A stretch of 64,000 nucleotides of DNA from Skermanella pratensis (GCF_008843145.1 NZ_CP030265.1:5325001-5389000), one strand, 5' to 3'. Shown: positions 28,983 to 37,660, numbered from the stretch's first letter. Program-made: numbers and translations. Notes: generated from the letters alone by a model not told the origin.

Positions 28983-29052
28983 GGCGGAAACGGGTCATGT
29001 CCCGGCGCATGTCGTCAGCCGGACCGTGAGCAGACCACAGGATCTTTGCCCA

Positions 29053-30952
29053 ATCGCGGTAGGGACGCCCGTTACCGGGCGCCCCCCGCACAGAACCGGA
29101 CGTGCCCGATTAAGGCATCCGGCTCCCACCTTGGGTGTTTGACGCGGAAGCGGTTTCCGGGCCAGGGATGAATGATGCGCGGCCGTGGCAGCCAGTGATC
29201 GGCAAGGCGCGTGAGTTTGTCCCACGGTGTCTTGTCCTTCTGGCTGCGCCGACGCAGCGCCCTCATCCACAGGACGCCGACATGGTAGCGCAGGTTGGCA
29301 AGGGCCCGGTAGTTGGTCGGGACGGCGAAGTAGGCGTAGAAGCCGCTCATCACCTGTCCCAGCCACCGGCCTTGCTCCGGGATGCCCTGGTGCCAGCGCC
29401 GCCGGAGTTCCTCCTTGATTTCCTTGAGCTTGGCCTGCTTGCGCTGGCGCCGGGTCTGGCGTCGCAGCAGGAAGCCGCCACGCCGGGACCGCCCACAGAT
29501 GTGGGTGAAGCCCAGGAAGTCGAAGGTCTCCGGTTTTCCCGCGCCGCGCTTGGCCCGGTCGGCCTGTGCCTGCCGGCCGAACTCGATCAGGCGGGTCTTG
29601 TCGGCGTTCAGTTCCAGGGCGAACCGCGCCAGGCGCTCCCGCAAGTCCGCGAGGAACCGCTCGGCGTCCGACCGGTGCTCGAACCCGACGACGGTGTCGT
29701 CGGCGTAGCGCACCACGACCATGGTCCCGGTCGCGTGGCGCTGGCGCCACTGCCGGACCCACAGGTCGTAGACGTAGTGGAGATAGACGTTGGCCAGCAG
29801 TGGCGATGCCACCGCCCCTTGCGGGCTGCCGGCCGTCGCCGGCTGCCGTTTCCCCGTCTCGTCCACCACGCCGACCGTCAGCCACTTGCGGATCAGCCGC
29901 AGGACGCGGGCATCGCCGATCCGGTGTTCCAGGAACCGCATCATCCAGGTGTGGTCGATGCTGTCGAAGAACGCCCGGATATCGGCATCCAGGATCCAGT
30001 TCACCCGGCACTCGCCGATCGCCACCGCCAACGCGTCGAGCGCGTCGTGCTGCCCCCGTCCCGGCCGGAAGCCGTAGGAGAAGCCGAGGAAGTCTTCCTC
30101 GTAGATGGCGTTCAGCACCTCCACCAGCGCCCGCTGGACGATCTTGTCCTCCAGCGCCGCGATCCCGAGCGGCCGCATCCGGCCGTCCGGCTTGGGGATG
30201 ACATGCCGGCGTGACGGGTGCGCCCGGTAGCGGCCGGAATGCACGCGGTCCTTCAGGTCCGCCAGCCGTTCCTCCAGCCCCTCCGCGTACTCCCGCCACG
30301 TCATTCCGTCCACACCCGGTGCCGCGTCCCGCTTCAATGCCCGATAGGCAAAGCGCAGCAGGTCGGTATCCACGTGCGTCAGAAGGGTGGTGAACCGCTC
30401 CTCCTTTCGCTCCCGTGCCGCTTGACGTATGCGCTCCAGCCCCGAGAGCACGGGGGCCCGGTCCTGAGCCCGGCCCGTGTGCGGCGGAGACGCATTCCCC
30501 TCGGCCCCACCCCTTCCCTCCACCGGCTCCGCGTCCGCGTTCGCCGGCTTCACAGGTACTATGGATGGGTCTGACCTCTTCGGCGCGTGCGTCACCGGCT
30601 ACGGCTCCTCGCCTTCCCGGTGCGGACCAGACGGCCATCGGCCCCTGGTCACGCCGAAGATCTCCCGGTTCCCGCGCAAGGAGCGTCCGCACATGCCAGG
30701 GTCTCTGACCACGCCGGACCGCCGGGGTGCTCGCATGACGCGCCCCGCCGTATCGCCTTCCAGGCACAGAACCCTGTCGGCATCCGGGATCGAGATTCTT
30801 ACGCGGCTCAATGGCTGGCCTATGCGCTCCCCTGTCAACGCTTCGCCGGCGGCCTCGCGACCGCCGCCGCATGACTCGGGGCCGGTGTGGGTCGCTACTC
30901 CTTCACCGTACAGGACTTTCACCCGCTACTCCTTGCCGGTCTCCCGGCGCTC
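29053..30952 (-). mobile_element. Group II intron, copy 2 (1900 bp, apparently identical to copy 1)
   Basis: Same 5' end, domain V (29093-29125), domain VI and ORF as copy 1. Flanking exons are again GGCCACAGATGGACGCAGA upstream and T downstream on the minus strand, so both copies used the same target in different palindromes. It lies in the sense direction between betI and betB, where splicing could remove it from any read-through transcript. Confidence 0.9.
29072..30595 (-). CDS. ltrA: Group II intron reverse transcriptase/maturase, copy 2
   Basis: This 507-residue protein is residue-for-residue the same as copy 1, including the YADD active site, absence of an endonuclease domain, and the C-terminus encoded by ribozyme domain V. 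Perfect identity over the coding and non-coding parts of the element means either very recent transposition or gene conversion between copies 9.4 kb apart. Confidence 0.93.
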   Translation of the reverse strand: MTHAPKRSDPSIVPVKPANADAEPVEGRGGAEGNASPPHTGRAQDRAPVLSGLERIRQAARERKEERFTTLLTHVDTDLLRFAYRALKRDAAPGVDGMTWREYAEGLEERLADLKDRVHSGRYRAHPSRRHVIPKPDGRMRPLGIAALEDKIVQRALVEVLNAIYEEDFLGFSYGFRPGRGQHDALDALAVAIGECRVNWILDADIRAFFDSIDHTWMMRFLEHRIGDARVLRLIRKWLTVGVVDETGKRQPATAGSPQGAVASPLLANVYLHYVYDLWVRQWRQRHATGTMVVVRYADDTVVGFEHRSDAERFLADLRERLARFALELNADKTRLIEFGRQAQADRAKRGAGKPETFDFLGFTHICGRSRRGGFLLRRQTRRQRKQAKLKEIKEELRRRWHQGIPEQGRWLGQVMSGFYAYFAVPTNYRALANLRYHVGVLWMRALRRRSQKDKTPWDKLTRLADHWLPRPRIIHPWPGNRFRVKHPRWEPDALIGHVRFCAGGAR

Positions 30953-30993
30953 TCTGCGTCCATCTGTGGCCAAACCGGACCATGCGTTTCAGC

Positions 30994-31581
30994 TCAAGCT
31001 TCGGAAGCGCACGCCAACTGCGACGCGAGATAGCTCTGCACGATCGCCCGCGCGGTGTCGGACTTCTCGACACCTTCGAGGGAGGCGCGCAGCCACAGCC
31101 CGTCGATCAGGGCGGCAAGGCCGGTTGCCGCCTCCTCGGCGCGATCGGAAGGCAGCAGGCGGCGCAGGTCGTAGAGCAGGTTGGAGCGTAGGCGCCGGGC
31201 GTTGACGCGCTGCAGGCGCGCCAGCTCGGGCACGTGCGGGACCTGCGCCCAGAAGGCGAGCCAGGCGACGATCACCGGGCGATCGAACTGGTTGGCCGCG
31301 AAATTGCCGTCGATGATGGCGGCCAGTCGCTGTTGCGGCGAGGAGGCCGCGGCCAGCCGCCCGACCACATCCTGGCGCAGCTGCTGGAGAAGATTTCGCA
31401 TCGTCGCCTCAAGGAGGTCGTCCTTGCTGCCGAAATAATGATGTATGATGCCGGTGGAAACGCCCGCTTCCTTGCTGATCCGTGATATGGTCGCGTCAGC
31501 GAAACCGTATCGGCTGATCGACGTGATTGTCGCTTCGATCAGCTGTTGCCGGCGTATTGGCTCCATACCGACTTTCGGCAT
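30994..31581 (-). CDS. betI: BetI, TetR-family choline-responsive repressor
   Basis: The 195-residue repressor has the BetI N-terminus MPKVGMEPIRRQQLIEATITSISRYGFADATISRISKEAGVSTGIIHHYFGSKDDLLEATMR, including the TetR helix-turn-helix, and the choline-binding C-terminal segment with VIVAWLAFWAQVPHVPELARLQRVNARRLRSNLLYDLRRLL. It is divergent from choX, with a BetI-type dyad between them. Normally betI lies directly upstream of betB; here 3.9 kb of IS and intron intervene. Confidence 0.95.
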   Translation of the reverse strand: MPKVGMEPIRRQQLIEATITSISRYGFADATISRISKEAGVSTGIIHHYFGSKDDLLEATMRNLLQQLRQDVVGRLAAASSPQQRLAAIIDGNFAANQFDRPVIVAWLAFWAQVPHVPELARLQRVNARRLRSNLLYDLRRLLPSDRAEEAATGLAALIDGLWLRASLEGVEKSDTARAIVQSYLASQLACASEA

Positions 31582-31634
31582 GAGTTGATCCTCACCTTCT
31601 GGTTTTATCCAAAGGGGAACTTAGCTTTTTTTTA

Positions 31635-31646
31635 TTGGACGATCAA
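31635..31646. promoter_or_regulatory. BetI-type operator between betI and choX
   Basis: TTGGACGATCAA sits in an AT-rich divergent region, as a dyad ATTG-N6-CAAT, with outer AGCTT/AAGCT flanks. It matches the betB-side palindrome at 10 of 12 positions, so one repressor could control betI, choX and betBA. Confidence 0.65.
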
Positions 31647-31701
31647 TCAAAATAAGCTATCTGTGTTCGGCATCATGGGCATGAACTGCAGGAGTTACCT
31701 G

Positions 31702-32694
31702 ATGCAGACCTATAAAGGCACGTCTAAATTTGGCACCCTCGCGCGCACCCTGGCCCTGGCCTTCACCGTATCGGCCGTAGCCTTGACGGCGGCCGCTCCC
31801 GGTCCCTCGGCCGCGGCGGAGCCCGACCAGTGCAGGACGGTGCGCTTCGGCGACGTCGGCTGGAGCGACATCGCGGCGACCACGGGGACGGCGTCGGTCG
31901 TGCTTCAGGGGTTGGGTTACAAGACGACGACACAGATCGCCTCGGTGCCCGTGGTGTTCCTGGGGCTGAAGAAAAAGGACATCGACGTCTTCCTCGGCAA
32001 CTGGATGCCGACGATGGAGACCTTCATCCAGCCCTACATCGACGACAAGTCGATCGAGGTCGTGCGCGCCAACCTGGAGGGCGCCAAATACACCCTGGCG
32101 GTGCCGACATACGCCGCCGAAGGAGGCTTGCGCGACTTCTCCGACATCGCGAAGTTCAAGGACAAGCTCGACGGCAAGATCTACGGGATCGAGGCCGGCA
32201 ACGACGGCAACGTGATCATCGACAACATGATCAAGGCCGACGCCTTCGGCCTGAAGGACTTCCGGCTGGTCGAATCCAGCGAGGCCGGCATGCTGAGCCA
32301 GATCAAGCGGGCCCAGCGGTCCAAGCAGTGGGCGGTCTTCCTGGGCTGGGAGCCGCACCCGATGAACAAGTCGATCGACATGACCTACCTGACCGGCGGC
32401 GACGAGTGGTTCGGCCCGAACCTGGGCGGGGCGACGGTCTACACCAACGTGCCGACCGGTTATCGGCAGACCTGCCCGAACGTCGGCAAGTTTCTCGAAA
32501 ATCTCGTGTTCGACCTGAACATGGAGAACGAGATCATGACGTCGATCATCGACGAGAAGCAACAGCCGGAAGCCTCGGCGACCGCCTGGCTGAAGAGCAA
32601 TCCCGCGGTGCTGGAAACCTGGCTCAAGGGTGTCACCACCGTGGACGGCCAGGACGGTCTGGCGGCGGTCAGGAAGCACCTCAAGCTCTCCTGA
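31702..32694 (+). CDS. choX: Choline ABC transporter substrate-binding protein
   Basis: The 330-residue periplasmic protein has a Sec signal peptide (about residues 1-36, LALAFTVSAVALTAAAPGPSAAAE) and a ChoX/OpuAC domain: VRFGDVGWSDIAATTGTASVVLQGLGY, LKKKDIDVFLGNWMPTMETFIQPY, GYRQTCPNVGKFLENLVFD. Trp and Tyr residues in WMPTM, GWEPHPMN and TGGDEWFGPN probably form the aromatic cage for the trimethylammonium group. ATG 31702 has GGAG 8 bases upstream. No permease or ATPase follows; the ProVW pair at the left edge is the nearest candidate partner. Confidence 0.92.
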   Translation: MQTYKGTSKFGTLARTLALAFTVSAVALTAAAPGPSAAAEPDQCRTVRFGDVGWSDIAATTGTASVVLQGLGYKTTTQIASVPVVFLGLKKKDIDVFLGNWMPTMETFIQPYIDDKSIEVVRANLEGAKYTLAVPTYAAEGGLRDFSDIAKFKDKLDGKIYGIEAGNDGNVIIDNMIKADAFGLKDFRLVESSEAGMLSQIKRAQRSKQWAVFLGWEPHPMNKSIDMTYLTGGDEWFGPNLGGATVYTNVPTGYRQTCPNVGKFLENLVFDLNMENEIMTSIIDEKQQPEASATAWLKSNPAVLETWLKGVTTVDGQDGLAAVRKHLKLS

Positions 32695-32841
32695 CCCGGG
32701 CGGGCGATCGGCCTGAGAATCGGGTCCGGGATGAAGTTTGTCGCAAAAAGGCAGGCAAGCCTTGTGCAGGCGCCTAAATAATGGTCGCCTGAACGACGCG
32801 ACACCCTTCCTGCCGCCCCTTTGCCCATCGGACCCGACGCC

Positions 32842-33555
32842 ATGGACACCCGGTTGACCCCGACTGAAGAAGCCTCGCCGATCCTGGAGAACGCCTGCGT
32901 GATCCAGATCGGCGGCACCCTTGCCGACTGGGTGGGCATGGCCGACTGGATGGCGCTGGCGGCGCGCCTGGGCGCCCGGCGCCCGACCGTGATCGTGCCG
33001 ACCGGCGGGCCTTTCGTCGACACGGTGCGGGAGGCCGAGGACATGTGGCGTCTCCAGCCCGCCATCGTGCGCCGGATGACGCTGCTGGCGATGGACAGCT
33101 TCGCCCTGCTGGTGCACGGCATTCATCCGGAGATCGGGACGGCGGCTGGTCCGGCCGAAATGAAGGCCAACGCCGCCGCCGGGCGAGCCAGCGTCTGGTT
33201 GCCGTCGTCGCTTGCGGCGGCCCGGCAGGAACTGGTGGAGGATTGGGACGCGACTTCCGACAGCCTTGCGGCTTGGCTTGCGGTGGAGATCGGCGCGGAG
33301 CGGCTGATCCTGGTCAAGGCCGGGACCTGCCCGCGCCATTCCGTCGAGGATCTCGGGGCGGATACCGCCGCGATGGTGCGCGACGGGGTGCTGAGCCCCG
33401 GCTTCCCGGTCTGGCGCCGCCGGTTCGGCGGCGCCGTCTGGTGCGTGGAGCGCGAGGGGGTGGAGGACGTGGCCGCCGCGCTGGAACAGGACGGTAGGTT
33501 CGGCTGTCCGCTGGCGGCGACACCCCTGCTGGGCGCCGCGGCCCCGGAACGCTAG
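32842..33555 (+). CDS. Amino-acid-kinase-fold protein (uridylate/aspartokinase-like)
   Basis: The 237-residue protein has the kinase-fold N-terminus CVIQIGGTLADW and a later nucleotide-side strand ERLILVKAGTCPRH plus DLGADTAAMVRDGVLSPGFP. It is short and lacks regulatory ACT domains, so it is not aspartokinase. Similar small kinases act on furan or pterin intermediates in C1-cofactor synthesis, but no cofactor gene is nearby and the substrate is unknown. ATG 32842 is preferred over TTG 32821. A gap of 147 bases separates it from choX and it is probably monocistronic. Confidence 0.65.
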   Translation: MDTRLTPTEEASPILENACVIQIGGTLADWVGMADWMALAARLGARRPTVIVPTGGPFVDTVREAEDMWRLQPAIVRRMTLLAMDSFALLVHGIHPEIGTAAGPAEMKANAAAGRASVWLPSSLAAARQELVEDWDATSDSLAAWLAVEIGAERLILVKAGTCPRHSVEDLGADTAAMVRDGVLSPGFPVWRRRFGGAVWCVEREGVEDVAAALEQDGRFGCPLAATPLLGAAAPER

Positions 33556-33578
33556 GGCCGTATCCGCAAGCCCGACCT

Positions 33579-33776
33579 TCAGGCCGAGCGGCGTCCGGTC
33601 AGGCGGCGGCCGATCGCGCCGGCGATCAGGCCCAGCAGCCAGACGCCCAGGACCACGGCGACGCTGACGCCGATCACGAAGATCCATTGCGCCTGCTGGA
33701 AACCGCAGTCGCAGACGCTGTACAGATACGCGAAGACCGCCCCGCCGCACAGCAGGGCGAAGATGGCATTGATCAC
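33579..33776 (-). CDS. Small two-helix membrane protein of unknown function
   Basis: A 65-residue protein starting at GTG 33776 with GGAGAG 7 bases upstream. It has two hydrophobic segments (NAIFALLCGGAVFAYLYSVC and WIFVIGVSVAVVLGVWLLGLIAGAIG) separated by a CDCGFQQAQ loop, and a basic tail RRLTGRRSA. It follows the Tat-exported protein gene at 35 bases on the same strand, so it may belong to the GMC oxidoreductase operon. I do not recognise the family. Confidence 0.6.
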   Translation of the reverse strand: MINAIFALLCGGAVFAYLYSVCDCGFQQAQWIFVIGVSVAVVLGVWLLGLIAGAIGRRLTGRRSA

Positions 33777-33811
33777 GGCTGGCTCTCCGTTGTTCAGGCT
33801 TGGGCCGTCGC

Positions 33812-34225
33812 TCAGGCGTAGGCGGCGAGGGCGTACAGCCGGGCCTCGGTCTCGGCCAGCACCCAGCCTTCCACCTTGACCGTCCGGCCCTGGGCGAAGT
33901 CCTGGCGGATGCGGCCGCGCAGCCAGCCATGGATCTCGGCGTCGGAAGAGCCGGCGAGGCGGTCGCGTTCGGCGCCGAAGATCGTATCGACCAGCAGTTC
34001 GCGCGGCTGGCACAGGGCGGCGTGGCCCTGGCAGGCGAAGCCGACGCGGCGTGCGTCGTTCGGCCGGGAGAACATCCGGAGCGCCCGTTCGGCCAGATCG
34101 CGGCCGCCCGCCCTTTCGGGCAGGGCGAAGGCGCCGGCCGGGGACGGGGCCACGGCGGCAAGCCCGGTGGCGGCGGCGAAGCCGGCGAGGGCGGTACGGC
34201 GGGTAAGCTTCATGCGCGTGCTCAT
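33812..34225 (-). CDS. Tat-exported small subunit next to a GMC oxidoreductase
   Basis: The 137-residue protein begins MSTRMKLTRRTALAGFAAATGLAAV with a twin-arginine motif and signal peptide ending near AGAFA. The mature part (ERALRMFSRPNDARRVGFACQGHAALCQPRELLVDTIFG, HGWLRGRIRQDFAQGRTVKVEGWVLAETEARLYALAAY) resembles the small subunits that accompany membrane-bound GMC dehydrogenases. The start overlaps the GMC stop by 4 bases. Such small subunits help export the folded flavoprotein by hitch-hiking. Confidence 0.75.
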   Translation of the reverse strand: MSTRMKLTRRTALAGFAAATGLAAVAPSPAGAFALPERAGGRDLAERALRMFSRPNDARRVGFACQGHAALCQPRELLVDTIFGAERDRLAGSSDAEIHGWLRGRIRQDFAQGRTVKVEGWVLAETEARLYALAAYA

Positions 34226-35805
34226 ACTGTCAACAGCCCCTTCAGATGTCCGGCCAGCCGGACGGAAAGCGCGGTGATGGTGAAGGTCGGGTTTGAGGTG
34301 CCGACGGTCGTGAAGACCGAATTGCCGACGACATAAAGATTGCCGACGCCATGGACCCTGCAGTCGGCATCGACCACGCCGTCGCGCGGCTCGGCGCTCA
34401 TGCGGGTCGTGCCGGCATGGTGGAAGCCCCAGGTATCGAAGCGCGACCAGACGTCGGGATCGTCCTCCATGGCGATCTGCATCCGGCCGAGGCCGAGACG
34501 CCCCAGTTCCTCGCCCATCAGTTCCATGGAGCGGACGACGCTCCGCTTCTCGATCTCCTGGGTCGCCCAGTGCAGGTTGATCCGGCGCAGGCCCAGATCG
34601 TCGACCTGGTCGGTCAGGGTGATCCTGCTGTCGGGGTTGGGGACCTGCTCGACCTCCATCTTCAGCAGCCAGACCGCCAGGTTGCCGGGGTCGCCGGTGA
34701 TCCGGCGGGCCAGGTTGCCGGCGACATAGTCGATGTCGCAGATGATGTTGCCGACATGGACGTTGAAGTCGCGCACCCAGCCGCCGCCCGAGATGAACTT
34801 CTTCAGCCCGTCCCGGATCGCGGCCAGCGACCGGTCGCCCTGGGTGCGGATGCCGTCATAGGGTTCCAGGCTGAACTGCGCGTTGCACATCCGCTCGGCG
34901 CGGATCGTCTCCTCGCTCAGGTGCAGCGAGCCCTCGATGTACTCGCCGCTCGGCACCGTGTTCCGGCGGTAGAAGCTGAGGTCGGTCGAGCCGTCCGACA
35001 GGAGGATCATGCCCGGGCTGGCGACCCGGTGCTCCATGAAGAACCGGCCGACATTGTCATGCTCGTTGCCGATTCCGTTGGGCCGCACCTTGTTGGCGTT
35101 CAGCAGCATCCGCGGGTTTTCCATCCCGCCGCAGGCCAGCACGAAATGGCGGGCGCGGAAGGTGGAGCGGTTGCCCGCCGCGTTCACGACGGTCACTTCC
35201 CGGATCAGGTCCTCGGTCTCGCCGATCACCAGGTCGACGACGCTGCAATTGATGTAGCAGGTGACGTTGGGCGACGCCTTCACGGCATCCCGGTGGACCT
35301 CGCCGAAGCGTGTCGCGTGGATCTGGGTGGCGCCGGTGTGGAACCGCTTGGGATCGAACGGCAGAACCGGCAGGCCGGCCGCCTTGGACCAGTACTCGCC
35401 GTCGAACAGATGGGGGCTGAGGCCGATGATCTCGGCCGCGCGCGGATAGTGGGCCTTGACGTCGTCCAGGCTGATCGGCCAGCCGCTGTGCGGGATCCAG
35501 TCGCGCTTCTCGAAGTCGATCGGGTCCAGGCTGCGGCAATAACCGCCCCAATGGTTGGTCGTGCCCCCGAAATAACGCAGGCGGCAGGCGTCCAGATCGG
35601 CATACTCGATACCGGTCTGGGTGCCCTCGTAATTGGGTTGGCCGTTCTCCGGATACTCGAAGCCGCCCGCCTCGATGACGGACACCCGGAAGGGAGCGCC
35701 GGTCAGTTCCAGCGCCATCGTGATGCCGGCGGCACCGGCACCGATGATGCAGATTTCAGTCTCGATGACTTCGCCGGAAGGTATCTCGGCGCCTTCTAAG
35801 ATCAT
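34222..35805 (-). CDS. GMC-family FAD oxidoreductase (sugar/alcohol dehydrogenase type)
   Basis: The 527-residue flavoprotein has TEICIIGAGAAGITMALELTGAPFRVSVIEAG at residues 17-48, LRYFGGTTNHWGGYCRSLDPIDFEKRDWIPHSGWPIS, HFVLACGGMENPRMLLNANK, and C-terminal GFHHAGTTRMSAEPRDGVVDADCRVHGVGNLYVVGNSVFTTVGTSNPTFTITALS, all typical of the gluconate/fructose-dehydrogenase branch. It has no signal peptide; with a Tat-signal partner directly downstream it is probably co-exported to the periplasm. Substrate is unknown. The cytochrome subunit often seen in such operons is absent. Confidence 0.85.
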   Translation of the reverse strand: MILEGAEIPSGEVIETEICIIGAGAAGITMALELTGAPFRVSVIEAGGFEYPENGQPNYEGTQTGIEYADLDACRLRYFGGTTNHWGGYCRSLDPIDFEKRDWIPHSGWPISLDDVKAHYPRAAEIIGLSPHLFDGEYWSKAAGLPVLPFDPKRFHTGATQIHATRFGEVHRDAVKASPNVTCYINCSVVDLVIGETEDLIREVTVVNAAGNRSTFRARHFVLACGGMENPRMLLNANKVRPNGIGNEHDNVGRFFMEHRVASPGMILLSDGSTDLSFYRRNTVPSGEYIEGSLHLSEETIRAERMCNAQFSLEPYDGIRTQGDRSLAAIRDGLKKFISGGGWVRDFNVHVGNIICDIDYVAGNLARRITGDPGNLAVWLLKMEVEQVPNPDSRITLTDQVDDLGLRRINLHWATQEIEKRSVVRSMELMGEELGRLGLGRMQIAMEDDPDVWSRFDTWGFHHAGTTRMSAEPRDGVVDADCRVHGVGNLYVVGNSVFTTVGTSNPTFTITALSVRLAGHLKGLLTV

Positions 35806-35979
35806 GTCTCAATCATTCCCTGATCACTGGCCCTGGGCACGGCGAGCGCGAGCCTATGTTTCACCCCGGACGCGAACAATCGAGCAGGGTTGGTACCCCT
35901 ATCGCCACATATCTAAGGTGGAGCAACCGGCCCGGCCACAAACGTGTTTCCCCGGCACCGACGATTCAAGGAGACCCCT

Positions 35980-36657
35980 ATGGCACACATGGATACCGCC
36001 TTTGTGTTCGACCTGGACGGCACGCTGATCGACAGCGTCTACCAGCACGTGCTGGCCTGGCAGGAAGCGCTGGACGCCGAGGGAATCGAACTGTCGGCCT
36101 GGCGCATCCACCGCAAGATCGGCATGAGCGGCGGGCTGTTCACCAACATGCTGGTCCGGGAGACCGGACTCGACATCGACCAGGAGCTGCTGGACCGGCT
36201 GCGGGCGCGCCACGCCGATGCCTACCGGCGGCAGTCCGGCCGGCTGCGGGCCCTGCCCGGCTCCCGGGAACTTCTGGCGCACCTGACAGGCTCCGGCATT
36301 CCCTGGACCATCGCGACCAGCGGCCGGATGGAGACGGCGGCACCCGCGCTGGAGGTGCTGGGAATCGACCTGGAGAAGATCAAGGTCGTGACCCGCGACC
36401 AAGTCAAATACGCCAAGCCGGACCCGGACCTGTTCCTGACCGCGGCCCAACGTCTGGGCGTCGATATCCAGTCCACCATCGTGGTCGGCGACAGTATCTG
36501 GGACACGCTGGCGGCCCAGCGCGCCCGCGCGCTCAGCGTCGGCCTGCTGTGCGGCGGCTATGGCGCCGACGAACTCCAGCGGGCGGGAGCCTTCCGGGTC
36601 TACGAGGACCCGGCCGACCTGCTGAGGCACCTGGACGAGGTCGGCGGCCGGCGCTGA
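35980..36657 (+). CDS. HAD-family hydrolase, phosphoglycolate-phosphatase-like
   Basis: The 225-residue HAD enzyme shows motif I FVFDLDGTLIDS, a helical cap (residues 20-95), motif II TIATSGRM, motif III KYAKPDPDLFLTAAQ and motif IV TIVVGDSIWDTLAA. A strong ribosome site AAGGAG lies 9 bases before ATG 35980. Substrate cannot be inferred; small phosphorylated metabolites are usual for this subclass. Confidence 0.88.
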   Translation: MAHMDTAFVFDLDGTLIDSVYQHVLAWQEALDAEGIELSAWRIHRKIGMSGGLFTNMLVRETGLDIDQELLDRLRARHADAYRRQSGRLRALPGSRELLAHLTGSGIPWTIATSGRMETAAPALEVLGIDLEKIKVVTRDQVKYAKPDPDLFLTAAQRLGVDIQSTIVVGDSIWDTLAAQRARALSVGLLCGGYGADELQRAGAFRVYEDPADLLRHLDEVGGRR

Positions 36658-36710
36658 CCAGGGCAGGCTGGGTCAGGAACAAGGAATGCCGACAATACGT
36701 TCTATCCGGC

Positions 36711-37328
36711 ATGGAAAATTCCTATCCGCTGCCGCGCACGGCGCGGGCGATGATCGCCCGCCGGCCGTTGATTGCCAAGGCCTGCTCCCCGGAACCGACC
36801 GGGGTGGCGGGCCTAGACCTGATCGTCCGCAACTTCTGTCTCGACGATCCGGGACCCGTCGCCCGGGCGGTGAAGATCGCGGGTCGCTACGGCATCAAGC
36901 GGCACGTCCTGATCCCCGCCTTCGCCCTGTGCTGGGCCGCGGGCCGCGGGCGTGAGCTGCCGGCGCTGGAGCAGGCCGGCAGGGTCGGCGTGACCGGCGT
37001 GGTGGCGACGGCGCTGGTGTCCGAAGTCATCAAGCGCAATCTCTGCCGCTCCCGCCCGTGCGACTGCGGCGATGCCGGCGAATGGGGCACCGAGGGCGCC
37101 CGCTCCTTCCCCTCCGGTCACGCGGGAAGCGCCTTCGCGGCCGCCACGGCGGTGGCCTGCGCGGCTGGCGACCGCCGCATCGGCGCGGGCGTCCTCGTGG
37201 TGGCCGGCGTGCTGGCGGGCGGCCGGATCTACGCCGACCGGCATTGGACGACCGATGTGATCGCCGGCGCCGCCCTGGGCACCGCGGTGACCGCTCTGGC
37301 GGCCTGGTGGCTGGGTGTGCGTCGCTAG
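36711..37328 (+). CDS. PAP2-family membrane-associated phosphatase
   Basis: The 205-residue protein has the three PAP2 motifs: KRNLCRSRP (K-x6-RP), FPSGHAGSAF (PSGH) and GRIYADRHWTTDV (R-x5-H-x3-D), with several hydrophobic helices between. It would dephosphorylate lipid phosphates such as undecaprenyl pyrophosphate or phosphatidic acid. Start ATG 36711 is uncertain because no good ribosome site precedes it. It lies 53 bases after the HAD gene. Confidence 0.82.
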   Translation: MENSYPLPRTARAMIARRPLIAKACSPEPTGVAGLDLIVRNFCLDDPGPVARAVKIAGRYGIKRHVLIPAFALCWAAGRGRELPALEQAGRVGVTGVVATALVSEVIKRNLCRSRPCDCGDAGEWGTEGARSFPSGHAGSAFAAATAVACAAGDRRIGAGVLVVAGVLAGGRIYADRHWTTDVIAGAALGTAVTALAAWWLGVRR

Positions 37329-37343
37329 GAGAAAATGAGGAGA

Positions 37344-37660
37344 TGGTGTCCGCGGCGGGATTCGAACCCACGGCCCCAGGATTCATACCACTTCGGCTTT
37401 CGCCGCCGCCTCCGGGCCATGGATGCCCCCGGCGTTCGTGGTCTGGACTGTCCCTTCACCATGGGCCGAAGCCGACAGGTGCCGCCCGTCCAGTCTCTAC
37501 ACCTTCCCCGACCTTTCGGAGGGGGCTTGGCTCGGGATCGGCAAGGTGCCGTCGGCACCGGAGCTTTCCCCGACTTTGAGCGGATCCGCCGCGCGGTTTC
37601 CCCTCGCGACGCCCAATTGAACTAGGAATCCTGTGCTCTATCCTGCTGAGCTACGCGGAC
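37344..37660 (-). tRNA. tRNA-Arg(CCT), split by a group I intron, CCA encoded
   Basis: Exon 1 (37624-37660) folds as acceptor GTCCGCG, D-arm GCTC...GAGC and anticodon 5' stem CAGGA followed by TTCCT. Exon 2 (37344-37383) supplies AA, stem TCCTG, a T-arm GTGGG-TTCGAAT-CCCGC, acceptor CGCGGAC, discriminator A and encoded CCA. Joined, the 7-base loop TTCCTAA gives anticodon CCT, arginine for AGG. All four stems pair fully. A group I intron of tRNA-Arg(CCU) at this site is known from Agrobacterium. Confidence 0.93.
37384..37623 (-). mobile_element. Group I intron in the anticodon loop of tRNA-Arg (240 bp)
   Basis: The 5' exon ends in T and the intron ends in G, as group I splicing requires. An internal guide GGGGAA about 20 bases into the intron can pair with exon TTCCT, giving a G-U pair at the 5' splice site (P1). 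The core shows AGACTGGAC and GGACAGTCC, which pair as P7, with the intervening hairpin. No ORF is encoded, so it depends on self-splicing and is probably not mobile alone. Size matches the short IC3-type tRNA introns. Confidence 0.85.

Noticed and set aside
32842..33555. Aspartokinase or methylotrophy kinase assignment
   Set aside because: The kinase fold is visible, but no ACT domain and no pterin/methanofuran gene is nearby, so a specific substrate would be invention.
37335..37625. Several short open frames over the split tRNA-Arg
   Set aside because: They read across tRNA exons and intron; the region is RNA-coding and none has a ribosome site or conserved sequence.
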